NCBI GenBank assembly: GCA_016648135.1
Contig: JADDOH010002085.1
Location: 62,001 to 126,000 of the forward strand
DNA length: 64,000 nt
Source: Agrypnia vestita
Taxonomy: Eukaryota > Arthropoda > Insecta > Trichoptera > Phryganeidae
Direction: 5' to 3'
The notes below the pieces were generated by a model. It was not told where the DNA came from. It was given only the letters and a program-made list of their open reading frames with translations, and did no database searches. The position numbers were made by a program, and so were the translations under genes. This document shows, in pieces, positions 20,172-30,755 of this stretch (position 1 is its first letter; each line of letters starts with the position of its first letter).

Positions 20172-22324
20172 ATGACTAAAGCTGTCTTCATCTTTCTGGG
20201 ATGTTTCCTCTTGGTAAGTTATCAATCATTCAGATAAGAATAAAAACAACTGATAACTATGATTATATATATATATATATATATATATATTTTAAAAAAA
20301 TTACGAAGTATTGTAATGGAAGACCCATTTTGAAGGAGAACAAAGTTGTGGATCGCTTATTCCTATTTCATTTCACATACTGACCCTCTTACGGTTACTT
20401 AGATCAGATGACGTTTAACCCACCTATTTTCAGGATAGGAATAAAGCATAACAATCGTCGGCCGGAAAGGTCGTAATAACACCGCATAATACCCCAGAAA
20501 ACACAAACCTGAAGAACATAACAATCAGGTCTTTACCGCTATTACATAAAATTGTACACTTCGTCAATTTTGATGTTTAACAGTTGTCTTAATACATCTC
20601 ATAGAAATTTTTACGCATACGTCCTTCTATTTTGTGTTACTGATATAACAACCATGCTATCCTAAAAAAAAGGGTATCGAAACATCGACGTATCGAAAGA
20701 ACGTCATATTTGCATCAAATCTGGTTTGCAAATTTTTACCTGGTATACAAAAGTAAATCACGTACGGTTTTATGCAATACGTCTTTAAATGTTATGCTTC
20801 CATTGGATCCTTGAATTATCTACGAGTTGGTATGAACGCCAAACTAATATTACTCCTAATATTTTTAAGCTTGATAATCGCGTATGCTATAATAATCCAA
20901 AATAAATTTCTCGTTATTCATGACCATTGAACTCTTCACGGAGTTCACGCGGTCTTGCATCTCACCAGCCCAAAAAAACCGGCAAATTATTTAAAAATGC
21001 TCAAGCCTACAACAGGCCTAAAGACGTAATTACTTAATTAATTTGCGAAATACATCGCAAACACCCTCAGGTTTCAGAAAATCGCATAGACGAAACCAGA
21101 ACTTTCGATTTTGGAGGACGGTGTGATGCTCACAGGACCATGAGGGCCGCTCGAATTAGAAATGGATTTTAAAATGCACTATAGATTAAGATCTGGCACT
21201 TAAGGTGCAAGAGAATCTAAACTCTGCTGATCACCTGATGAACCACCTTAAGGGGGAATACCTACCTACGAAGCGCGAAAACAGGCAATTTTTGTGTTTT
21301 TTTTGAAAACCTATATGGATTATGGTATTGGTATCATTTCTACATGAGTGTACATACTTTTAAGAATATGTTAATTTTTTTATTAAAAAATATACAACAT
21401 TGGCGGAAAATTCTTGGGTTTGTCCACTGCCGAAACAAAAAAGTCCCCAGCGGTCACCACTCCCATTTCATCTGTAGGTAATCAGAATAAAAAAAAAACA
21501 AAAAGATTATCAAAACTTACATCTTTGAATTAGGGGTTTTTGAAAAAAAAATTGTTTGAATTTGAATGAATAATAGAGTATCATAGGGAAAAATTCGTGT
21601 TTTTTATGCCGATAAAAAAAACTAAGCCGCCTAAAAAATATCCTACGCCAAAGACTAGATAATTATATATATATAGAATAACCATTATAAATTTCAAGTT
21701 GATCGGTTCACTGGTTGCCGAGATATTTTGGTCACCGATTTTCGAAACATGGTTTCTAGTAAAACGCGTTTGAAAATTGAGAAATGAATAAATCGCGAAA
21801 TTTTTCAACTTACACAAAATCATCAATTCCAGGTCCATAATTTAAGTCCTCCACCTTGCTTAGAATTTCCATATCAACGAGCACTTTTCACAAACATAAT
21901 GGAAACAGGTATAACGTTTATATTATGAAAAAACCCGTTATAGTTATTTTTTTGAATTTTTGATCGAATTTTAAGAAAATGTAAAAATTTTAAAATCTAT
22001 TTTTTTGAAATATCTAGGTAGGTATTCCCCCTTAACAGGCAAAAAAATTGATTATGTACTATCATGTAAAAAAAAATTAAAAAGTAAAGGACTTGCGAAA
22101 TTATTACTCATTTCACTGTTTAGATTCAGATCGCGGTCGCTCAATACGATCATGATGACGGCCACGAAAAATCTATCGGATCCGGTGAGTTGGACAAGTG
22201 GATTGATTTGTGCCGCCGCCACCCGCACCATCACCGCTGCAAGTGCTTCAACGTTTGGTGGAAGTACTGTCACACCCACGGGCCTTCTCATCCTCTCTGC
22301 GAGTGCGATTGTCAATGGTGGTAG
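20172..22324 (+). CDS. alpha1: secreted one-domain cysteine-rich protein, two exons
   Basis: Exon 1 (20172-20213) encodes MTKAVFIFLGCFLL and ends at GTAAGT. Exon 2 (22130-22324) follows TTTAGATTCAG and opens IAVAQYDHDDGH. Phase 0, 78-residue precursor ending CDCQWW. Residues 1 to about 19 look like a signal peptide. The mature part has an Asp/His-rich start, then seven cysteines in a CKCFNVWWKYC and CECDC framework that echoes one beta domain (CxCxxxW, P, CxCxC). The intron contains a TTAA element. AATAAA lies at 22428-22433. High His content (HPHHH) might allow metal binding, a guess. Paralogue alpha2 differs by three amino acids. The cysteine exon is easy to miss because a longer frame with no such pattern overlaps it. 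Confidence 0.82.
20456..20516 (+). mobile_element. 61-bp Penelope-like 3' fragment with 9-bp duplication
   Basis: Matches the sequence just after the hammerhead GAAAC in other Penelope copies (GGCCGGAAAGGTCGTAA, ATACCCCAGAAAACACAAAC). It is flanked by CATAACAAT at 20447-20455 and 20517-20525. The paralogous site in D2 (near 54000) has only one CATAACAAT and no insert. Confidence 0.75.
21248..22035. mobile_element. Non-autonomous TTAA element in alpha1 intron
   Basis: TTAA at both ends, inverted termini GGGGGAATACCTACCTA and complement. The terminal GGGGGTATT-like start resembles the larger TTAA element at 10649-12754, so they may share a transposase. The D2 copy (54743-55632) is about 100 bases longer because of an internal segment near 55065-55200. 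Confidence 0.7.
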
Positions 22325-22427
22325 TCAAAAAGTTCGAAACAAACTCAATCTGAGATGACTTACAATCCACTACAACAGGCATAACTTTGAATCAGTATTT
22401 TTGACTGTTAGCCATCAGACAGTATGA

Positions 22428-22433
22428 AATAAA
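22428..22433 (+). terminator. Polyadenylation signal of alpha1
   Basis: AATAAA about 105 bases after the alpha1 stop codon. The D2 paralogue has the same hexamer at 56073-56078 after alpha2. Confidence 0.6.
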
Positions 22434-22439
22434 ATATAT

Positions 22440-23985
22440 TCAACAATATAAATAAATAAAAATGACATGAAATTTAATTATGTAAACCCTCGATCCTTTG
22501 TTTCCTTTATTAATAATTAGCGTTCCGTATTCGGCGATGTGTGGGTTACACATTTAGTTAAAAACTAGCTATAACCCGTCAAAAATGACGGTACTTTTAC
22601 ATGCCGATTCATAAAGAATAAGTATTTATTTATTTATAGCCGACACCCATTAAATAGTACTAACGACTTTTATCAAAATATTTGAATTTTTTTTTATATT
22701 TCTCCTGCCGGCAGTTAATGGCATCTACTATTTTAAACCCTGATGATTGTGCGTGCGTAAAACCAACGCAACAACATAATATAACATAATTAAATAATAA
22801 ATAATATAATTAAATAATTAATAAGTTAAGCATTCGGCTATCGTCGATAGTAGCCGCTGCGCGGCTGTTGTTAGCCGCTAAGCGACCATAAACATTCGCT
22901 CGCTGTTTGACAGTGTGGTCGGCTATGGTGATACTGATAATTATTAGTCCATTAAACTATTAATAGTTGTAGCTTAATGAAGCTCCTCACAGTTTTTTTT
23001 TAGTTTGAGAGATAACTGTTTTTATGTTCATACATAAATAATTATTTGCATTAAAAATATTTAGTTGTTGTACTTAGTAGGTCGGTACTTTTTAATTTTA
23101 ATTTTATTGTAGTTAATTAAAAAGAGTGCCATAAAAAGTGACCAAAGTTTAGAAAAAATATTATGTTCTTAAGGTGAAAGAGTATTTTTGTTTAGTGTAC
23201 CTAAACAAATTAGGTTATGAAAAGTAATTTTGTTTTGTACCTTTTATTTTATGTTATTCGTAACTAACATTAAAAATAAATAAAAGGTAGGTAATACCTA
23301 CTATTTCTTTTTTTAATATTATTTACGAAGGACTTGATTTGAAATAAATATACCTAGTATAGTAGATACATTTATTTCAAATTAACTCCTTATTTCAAAA
23401 AGCACAAATAATTTATTTGAAATAAGGAGTAATAATTATGTTATGTTTATTATTAGTTCAAATATCAGAGACTGAATGATTAATATATGATTTAAAAATA
23501 AAGGCTGATTAAGATTGACATTTTTTTTCAACGAAAACATGACCTTGGAAGTTTCGGTTTCGGTTTCGGCAGAATCTGAGACCGAAGCCGAATTTCGGTT
23601 TCGGCTGTAAAAACTAGTTTCGGTCGGACATTAAGTTTTTACTTTCAAACATTGAAATCATTATTGATTTTAGATTATTTTTTGATTTTTGACCCAATCT
23701 TCAGGATCTGCTTGTTTTGTTATTTAGGTTTAACAATCCCGAATGCAGCATCAACCATGTAACAATATTCAGAAATTAAAGCGATGGTATGTTTCTGTGG
23801 TACATTTTTTCTGATCAATACACGAATCAGAATAAATTGTAGCGTGTAAATGACACGAGGAATTATTTTTAAAGTGTTTTACCAAACAAAAATAAATTTT
23901 TAAACAATATTTTTATGCGAAAGTATGTTCTAAGAACACAGTTACTGGATTTTGTCCCCAGACGGATGATTAATTAATTAAGGAT
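22440..23985. other. Intergenic, shared with D2; no gene
   Basis: Holds small hairpins (AGCCGCTGCGCGGCT near 22852, an inverted ATTTGAAATAAGGAG pair at 23380-23430) and TTTCGG repeats near 23553-23615. A D1-only segment lies at 22521-22735. No coding signal seen. Confidence 0.5.
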
Positions 23986-24258
23986 AAATTATAGAAGTCT
24001 CATAGACGAAGTTAATTTATATATGAAAAAAGTGGATGGAAGTCTCTTATACGGTGACTCAGGGCTTACAACCTGTATGAGCTGATTTAAGTGATCACTC
24101 TACACAATGCAACTTTCACCAATTCCATGTTGCGTTGCATCCGAGTGATCCTTAAGCCAGCTCATATAGGTTGTAAGTCCTGATCCATCGTATAAGAGAT
24201 TTCCATCCACTTTTCTCGTATATAAATTAGCTTCGTCTCTATGAGACTTCTATAATTT
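23986..24258. repeat. Palindromic MITE, D1 copy
   Basis: Arms AAATTATAGAAGTCTCATAG and complement. The interior has GGATGGAAGTCTCTTATACG against CGTATAAGAGATTTCCATCC. D2 copy at 57422-57694. Related shorter or half copies at 25653-25744, 26185-26276, 27365-27580, about 29398-29500 and about 63375-63520 share the TCATAAGTCC or GTCGTAAGCC core and GTCTCTGTGAGA-like ends. Confidence 0.7.
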
Positions 24259-24963
24259 CTCCTTAAATAAAAATAAATTTGTTGGGAGCCCTACCATAAT
24301 ACAACCAACCACATACATCAAACATGTAGGTAACCTTCAGCATTATTAAAATAATAAATTCCTAAGTTGTGCACGTACACGTTGGTTTTACAGTATGCCA
24401 TTCAAAATGTTGATTTGGGAAAATCTGGAGACTTTCCCAAACTGCAAAGGCTCCGCTCCTAAGTTATTATGTTATGTTATAATAAGCCATACTCACTGGA
24501 AGGCCTTCAAATACCAAATATTTTATTTATATGTTTAGTAATATGTTTATAATACACTTTTTCATGTTTTGTTTTCATGTTTTAAATTTTTTTAGTATAA
24601 ATAATTAGAAAATATGATTTTTCGTTTAAATTTAAATGAAATAAAACACTGGAGTGAAACGGGGCTAACTATATATTAACATATTATTGGAAATCATTTC
24701 GAAAGTAAGAATATCTAAATCAACATAATGAAGAAACATTTCTTAAAAATAATATAATTTTAAGAGCTTAATGTAGATTACTAATTATTTATATTAGAGT
24801 AAAAAATTTGAGTGAGTCAGAATATTTCTTGTTTCTATGTGCAAAAGATATTTGTAAAAAGAAAATGAAATATACAGAAAAATACATGATTGGAAAAAAT
24901 ATTTGATATCCGCCGGGATACGAACTCAAAACAACTATAAAAAGAGTATAAAAATATCTGTGG

Positions 24964-25344
24964 TTATTTCTCACAGGCGAAAAAGCACCCACAAGAGGGG
25001 TATGCGGATTGTCCGGCCAGGAGCTTTTTCCATTTGCGGATACAAACGCACCTCGGGTACGAAGAAGTAGGGTTTTGTGAACAATAATTGACGAGCGAAG
25101 AAGAAGGAACGCCTCCAGGAGTATTTGCCCAGTCACAGCTTAAAGAGCACACGCATTGAGGGCGGGGGTAGAAGCCGTTCAAGTATTTTCTCCATTTGCG
25201 GATACACTGGCACCACTTGTGCGTGGAAGTGGGATTATTTGCGCAATATTGGAAAAATTGCGGTGAAGGAACCTGAAGTTGTGGAGCACTTCCATCTCTT
25301 TCTCCGATAATTTCTGCAGTGTCCTGTGTCTTCACAAGCTGTAC
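24964..25344 (-). CDS. beta2: second exon of a two-domain cysteine-rich protein; first exon not found
   Basis: The exon follows a TTTCAG acceptor and starts VQLVKTQD; 126 residues to TAA. It has a linker (AEIIGERDGSAP), then two six-cysteine domains (WCQCIRKW, QCVCSLSCDW; RCVCIRKW, SCGCFFACEK). It differs from beta5 by a single residue in the linker. D1 breaks off at about 25645, and no signal exon with a GTAA donor was found on the minus strand up to 31000. beta5 has its signal exon only 673 bases upstream. beta2 is therefore probably promoterless and untranslated despite its intact frame, unless it borrows a distant first exon. Confidence 0.65.
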   Translation of the reverse strand, partial: VQLVKTQDTAEIIGERDGSAPQLQVPSPQFFQYCANNPTSTHKWCQCIRKWRKYLNGFYPRPQCVCSLSCDWANTPGGVPSSSLVNYCSQNPTSSYPRCVCIRKWKKLLAGQSAYPSCGCFFACEK

Positions 25345-25652
25345 CTGAAATAAGAGTGTTTTATATATTGAAACACTCTCATAGATTTCGAATCGAAATC
25401 TGCCATCCACGAAACACTTCTGACGGGCCCAAAGAATTTTTTTCGTTTAACCAAAACTCCGGCTCAAATTTTTCGAGATCAATCAATTGTTCTAAAATCT
25501 AAAAATTTATGAATCACTGACACTCATTTTGAGTTTGAATTATTTTCAAAAATTAACGAACTTAGCCGATATATATACATCGGGTCAATTTTTCACTAAT
25601 ATGTTCTGTAAGATTAGACACCTCTGTACATATATTTATTATATGGTACCAC

Positions 25653-25744
25653 AAGATAGGTCATAAGTCCTATGTACACCCAAATGACTTCTATACCTAC
25701 TTTCCCATAAGAAATACAGTTTCGTCTCTGTGAGATATCTATAA
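25653..25744. repeat. 92-bp repeat, copy 1 of an exact pair
   Basis: Identical over 92 bases to 26185-26276. It belongs to the palindromic MITE family. It lies exactly where D1 stops resembling D2, so an insertion or recombination at this repeat may have removed the beta2 first exon. Confidence 0.75.
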
Positions 25745-26184
25745 TAAACATTAATTGATTAATAATGTCTCTGTGACATAAATCCAGCACTGTTCTGAAA
25801 GATTTAAACAAACTCAAAAATATTCTGAATTGTAAATACTGGTAAAAAAAGGAATTTAACAAAAATTGGAAATAATATTTCCTGGCGTATCCTAGTGTAA
25901 TGCAAGTAATTCGGATGAATTTCATTACACAATAAAGTATATTGCTCTCAAATTCCGTAAATCAATTGTAAAATTTCTCATTAGCGACATCTGTGGGGAT
26001 TTAGGGGAATGAAAATGGCTTTGTACAGGCCGCATGGAAAGGCGGTTACAACTCATATGTGAAAGCTTTCCACGCAATTTGAACATATATACAACTTCCA
26101 AAATATGAACAAGCATGGTAAATTCTATCATGGGTGGAAATGGCGAATGTTACATTGTGTAAAGTGATCACTTAAGCCAACCAT

Positions 26185-26276
26185 AAGATAGGTCATAAGT
26201 CCTATGTACACCCAAATGACTTCTATACCTACTTTCCCATAAGAAATACAGTTTCGTCTCTGTGAGATATCTATAA
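26185..26276. repeat. 92-bp repeat, copy 2 of an exact pair
   Basis: Exact copy of 25653-25744 in the same orientation, 532 bases apart. Preceded by AAAGTGATCACTTAAGCCA, a sequence also seen near 27440 and 63400. Confidence 0.75.
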
Positions 26277-26279
26277 ATA

Positions 26280-27360
26280 GGTTCTATTTTTTTGGTTAAA
26301 TTATTATGTATACTGTGATATTATCGTTTGTGATCACAGTCACAGTTTTTAATCACTGCTGTTATCGAATTCCAATCAACTACTGAGTTAGTAGTAGTAA
26401 TTTATCTCTTCACTATTATTTACAATAGAAAGAGCAGTGTCGGAATGAGCCCACAAGAAGTTTTTTTATGCAAGGATACACTTTAAGTATCGAAATAATT
26501 GGACATATTATTAATTTAGTTCATAGCAAAAAAGTCACTCTGCGAAAGTGCACAAATAAATGAAAAGAGGCTAAATCGATGTTAATTATAAAATAATTTC
26601 AAAAACTAGATAAATTAATTATAATTGACCTATAATATTGTAAGTCTTATCTAATATAAATAATGTTTTATGATATTGATGACGAGGCAAACTACAGACA
26701 TAATAATAAATAATAATTTGTATAAGATACTAGTTAATGATATAATCAATTCGATATAATATCATGCCAGATTTTGGACGGATTCGTATTCTATTATTGA
26801 AAAACCAATTGAAATATTAATAGAAGAAAGCGTACGCACGATAATATCTAATAACAGATTGTCGCTCGCCTGGGAAAGGCGGATGTCATTAATACTATCC
26901 AATCAAACATCGCAACTAAATACTAAAAGCGAATTCTAATCGTCATTCATAAAATGCAAATTATTAATAATGTCACCTTGAATACATTGCGTTCAAAAAA
27001 ACAAACCGATGAAAATGGATTTGATGACGAAAGAGATCTTCAATCACAAACGAGAGGAATTCTTAAAAGCGGAGAATGCGGTAGAAATCGGTTTCAGTGT
27101 AAACAATTAAAATACAGTTAAAAAATATTTGTGTACTGAAAATATACATCAAACATCGATACTGACCCACTAAATAGAACGTAACATAAGAGAGCGAAGA
27201 CGAAGTTGAAATTTTCTAATATAATATCACTCCGTTATTTTCATTTTGGAAGGAAGTTACATAATTGTATGGGGTGTTATTTAAGAAGTACAAAACTTTA
27301 AAATAAAGTAAAATAAAACGAATAAAAATCGTGATAATGGCCATAATATTGGAAACTGTA
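26280..27360. other. No gene seen
   Basis: AT-rich, short scattered frames only, no domain or repeat that I can name. Confidence 0.45.
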
Positions 27361-27364
27361 TTTT

Positions 27365-27580
27365 TATAGGAAAGTAGATATAGAAGTCTTTTAGGTGTAC
27401 ATAGGACTTACGACCTATCGTACGGCTGGCTTAAGTGATCACTTTACACAATGTAAAGTTCGCCATTTTCACCCATGATTCCACCCAAAAATTAGTAGAC
27501 ATGGTATTCTATCATTCTATATTACGATAGGTCGTAAGCCCTATGTACACTCAAAAGACTTCTCTACCTATTTTCCCATA
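27365..27580. repeat. Palindromic MITE
   Basis: TAGGAAAGTAGATATAGAAG at the left mirrors CTTCTCTACCTATTTTCC at the right. The middle holds GACCTATCGTACGG and GATAGGTCGTAAG. Same family as 23986-24258. Confidence 0.6.
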
Positions 27581-27741
27581 AAAATACTGTTTATTTATCG
27601 ATCAAACTGAAATAAATAAAACGGATAGAGATTGCGCATTAATAATTAATAATAAAAAATTAATAAAAATGAATAATAAAAATCTTCTGTGTATAGTTTT
27701 CTGGAATATTCTGCCGTGTATATGTGACCTCTCTGGCCAAC

Positions 27742-27773
27742 GTTTCGGATCCCACTGCAGGGTCCATCATCAG
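27742..27773 (-). ncRNA. Hammerhead-ribozyme-like motif, left arm
   Basis: CTGATGA, extra T, stem II GGACCC/GGGATCC with one bulged A, GAAAC, then GTT. GCC before and GGC after give a three-pair stem I. Confidence 0.7.
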
Positions 27774-27775
27774 GG

Positions 27776-27810
27776 CTGATGATGATGGACCCTGCAATGG
27801 GATCCGAAAC
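27776..27810 (+). ncRNA. Hammerhead-ribozyme-like motif, right arm
   Basis: As the left arm, but with three additional bases (TGA) between CUGAUGA and stem II at the palindrome apex, which probably weakens it. Confidence 0.6.
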
Positions 27811-27904
27811 GTTGGCCAGAGAGGTCACATATACACGGCAGAATATCCCAGAAAACTATACACAGAAGATTCTGAACGGCCGTGAAAACCTAAGGACATT
27901 TTTG

Positions 27905-30000
27905 AATAATAAAAAATCAGTCATATAATACGTATTAATAAATTAGTGAGGGCATTTACTTCCAATAAAGGCAAAATACTATCGTCTGATTTCAAAAGTA
28001 CCTACCGAACCACTCGGTACTGCCGATACCGCACACGACTTCCCAGTGAAGATATAACGTGAACTCTTCATCTCGAATGTGAAAGCGGAATACATTTTGA
28101 TGACAGCTGGGTTTAGATTAGTGGAGAAAGAGTTATCCAAACTTGATAATGATTTAAATGTCGCATATATGTAAATCTGTCAATGGATTTTTATGATCTA
28201 CCAATATAGACAAGAGAAAAAAAGTATATTTCGCGATATTTATTGAAGATTATAAATGTACCTTACTTATTGTACTTACGTGTTCTTGTCAGAAAACATA
28301 GCCAGCAACTTACCTGAAACAAAAAATATATTTTAAATTTATGATCAATAGAATATGAGTAGGTATAGCCTATATATTCTCATAAAGATGCATAATTATT
28401 TAGAACGTTAACAGATTCATATTACAAAGAATTATTTTATATGACATGGAATAGAGCGATTTGAATTTATGCCTATCAAGTCGACGTTCCCTTTACAAAT
28501 TATTTTTGATAAGTTTGTACCAATATATAGAAAATACTCGTCTATATAAAAATTTTAAAAATGTTTCTGCATTTTAGAGAATTTTTTTTACGTAAAAGTA
28601 GACAGACACGCTCATTTTGTATGTAAAGCCAAACTTCAAACGACTGTCCTGAAAAATTAATTTTTTGTAGATGTCTTAGTTTACGAAAGGACTGTCAGAG
28701 TGAAGAGCTAGGTACAAGTAAATGATTTGAAAATTCCAAGAGTAGGATATTATTTTTAATTTTGTGCACTGTTCTTTTATTTAGGCGATTTGGCATAAGT
28801 TATTTTTTCATTATTTCTGCTAATAATTTCATTGATATCCTAGTATACTTATTTAAGTTCAAGGTAGATAGGGAGTACTTAACCAGTAGTATTATTTCTT
28901 CAAAAACACATATTTTGTGTGAAAGGGAAAATGTTTACTGGAAAATGGATCAGTGTATATTTTTCGCTAAAGTGCATCATCATTCAAATTTTAACACCTT
29001 TATCACGAGTGAAAAATTGTTAATCAAATGTCGAGAATTTGCCCTTTAGCTCTTGCACGTAAGTGAAAACGATTTTTGCTGGTCGATTTTATCGGTACTT
29101 TCTACTGGATGCAAGTAATTGGGAAATTCTCAATTCTCAGTTCGAAATTCAATGGAGAATTATCACACGAGCAAATTTACATATCACGGAAGATTCAAAT
29201 TACATGTCGCCTATTGGGTAATGGCGACTATTGGGAAATATGAATTTATTAGACTCTTACGTGCAGTCTTCGAATGAATAATCATTACATATTTTACAAA
29301 ATAATACGAATGTATTCGGAATATTTTGAGTATGTTCAAAATTTTCCAGAACACAATACTAGATTTTATCCCCAAGGGGACATCGTTAATCAAGATATAT
29401 TATAGATGTGTCATAAAGACGAAGCTATTTTTTTATATGGGAAAGTAGGTATGGTCTAGTCTTTTTGGGTGTTCATAGGACTTACGACTATTGTACGGAT
29501 CACGTGATCATTAAATACAATGTAACATGTAACGGGACTTGAAAAAGTTTGGTCGTAAGACCCGGGAATTGAAAAAAACGAAATCAGAATCTCTACTGGC
29601 CACATAAAACAAAATAATTCGTCAAATGTATTTCTTCCTATACAAAGAGTGTATCCAATATCTTCTTCTGACCCTAGCACAGGTGGCCGCAATTTCCAGG
29701 AAATCCATTTTCAGACTGATAATGTTTAATGTTTTTTTAACATCAATTTCTCATTTTAATCTATTCCAAACTGATCGCATGACATCATTATTATTAAAAT
29801 ACCCTGAGAACAAACATAACATAATATAATTTTTATAAAAATAAGAAATTTTGTACAATTATACTGCTAACATTTTATTTCTTTACAATTTATTGTGTAA
29901 TAGTTGGTATAGGGTGATCATACAACAGAAACCTCAATATTTCACGTGTGAATATGGTTCACCTCACGCTCGAATCATTTGCCAAAAACATTATTTTATT
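27905..30000. other. No gene seen
   Basis: AT-rich. A 95-codon open frame at 28762-29049 has no recognisable motif, signal peptide or splice context. A short segment at 28284-28317 on the minus strand has acceptor and donor-like borders but only about 11 codons. A half MITE lies at about 29398-29500. Confidence 0.4.
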
Positions 30001-30330
30001 TTATTTATTTATTTATTTTATTTTTTAATTTAAAGACTAACGACAGGTCAGAATGACCCTAATGGATTGTCATTTAGGACAAGGTTATTTGTACAGTTAC
30101 AATTTACGATAATACATTAAAATAAAACATTAATACATTATACAATATAAGTATAGTACAATAAGTTATTACAAGATTAACGAAGTTCGCACTCTCCGCA
30201 CGACATAATAGGCATGTAGGCTCCCAGGTCAACTAAGTCAAAAAATGTGTATCCGCGCTTTGTGGCTATAAAATTTTTGTTTAGGTTGATTTCCGAAGAA
30301 TCCGTCTTACACGCTCAAATTATGTTATCT
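30000..30330 (-). mobile_element. LINE 3' end
   Basis: Read on the minus strand, the sequence ends in a taaataaataaa-type tail preceded by CATTAGGGTCATTCTGACC, typical of 3' ends of non-LTR elements. No RT motif is retained. Confidence 0.4.
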
Positions 30331-30360
30331 TTATATAAATAAAATTGTAATCATCGTCAC

Positions 30361-30575
30361 AATGAGTAGCTTGTTGGTGTAGTGGTCATGACGCTCGCCT
30401 AGTGATCTGGTGGTCGGTGGTTCGAGCCATATTCCAGGATACCAGTTAGTCCTATTTTCATAGCACAAGCATTTATTTCATTACACAAGCTTGTTATGAG
30501 AATAGTAATAATATCGTTGTGACATGCATTCCGTGTTCGCATCTCTATTTTGAAACAAATGGTGCATGAAGATTT
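30361..30575 (+). repeat. tRNA-derived SINE
   Basis: The head resembles a tRNA: TGGTGTAGTGG at 30375-30385 (A box) and GGTTCGAGCC at 30419-30428 (B box), 34 bases between boxes. The tail has AGTCCTATTTTCATAGCACAA. The lack of a matched acceptor stem and the longer body speak against a functional tRNA. Second copy at 14080-14255. Confidence 0.7.
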
Positions 30576-30755
30576 CTTGGTAACAAATACAGTGTATTTA
30601 ATTTTAATTTTATTTTTAAAATTATTTGTTCAAAAGTGTTAGCCTACTTTTCGGATATACTTAAATTTAATAAGCAGTGGTAAGGCGTTGTCTTTATTTC
30701 TGAAGAATTAAAAATATTTGAAAATAATATATTATACTACGTGTAAGTAATTCTT

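Larger units (their letters stand above)
19330..25645 (+). repeat. Unit D1: duplicated block with alpha1 and beta2
   Basis: Near-identical over long stretches to D2 (52378-59415), with the same gene order: alpha on plus, then beta exon 2 on minus. D1 has private insertions at 20456-20516 (Penelope fragment) and 22521-22735. D2 has a private MITE at 53337-53817. Similarity stops at about 25645, before the place where D2 continues to the beta first exon. Confidence 0.85.
27681..27905. mobile_element. Palindromic Penelope terminus with two hammerhead-like motifs
   Basis: Inverted arms meet at CATCATCAGGGCTGATGATG. Both carry CUGAUGA, a GGACCC/GGGATCC stem and GAAAC, then GTTGGCCAGAGAGGTCAC. The right side extends to GAAAACCTAAGGACATT, identical in kind to the end of the Penelope element at 8665. 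This ties palindromic ribozyme elements to Penelope termini. Confidence 0.75.

Noticed and set aside
22052..22315. 87-codon minus-strand frame over the alpha1 second exon (also 55683-55961)
   Set aside because: Antisense shadow; the plus-strand exon has splice sites and the family cysteine pattern.
28284..28317. Micro-exon between TTTTTGTTTCAG and GTAAGT on the minus strand, candidate beta2 first exon
   Set aside because: Encodes no hydrophobic signal sequence and has no TATA or initiator; borders may be chance.
28762..29049. 95-codon open frame
   Set aside because: AT-driven, no motif, no splice or promoter signals nearby.
30365..30436. Possible tRNA gene
   Set aside because: A and B boxes are present but no matching acceptor stem; a second diverged copy with the same non-tRNA tail shows it is a SINE.
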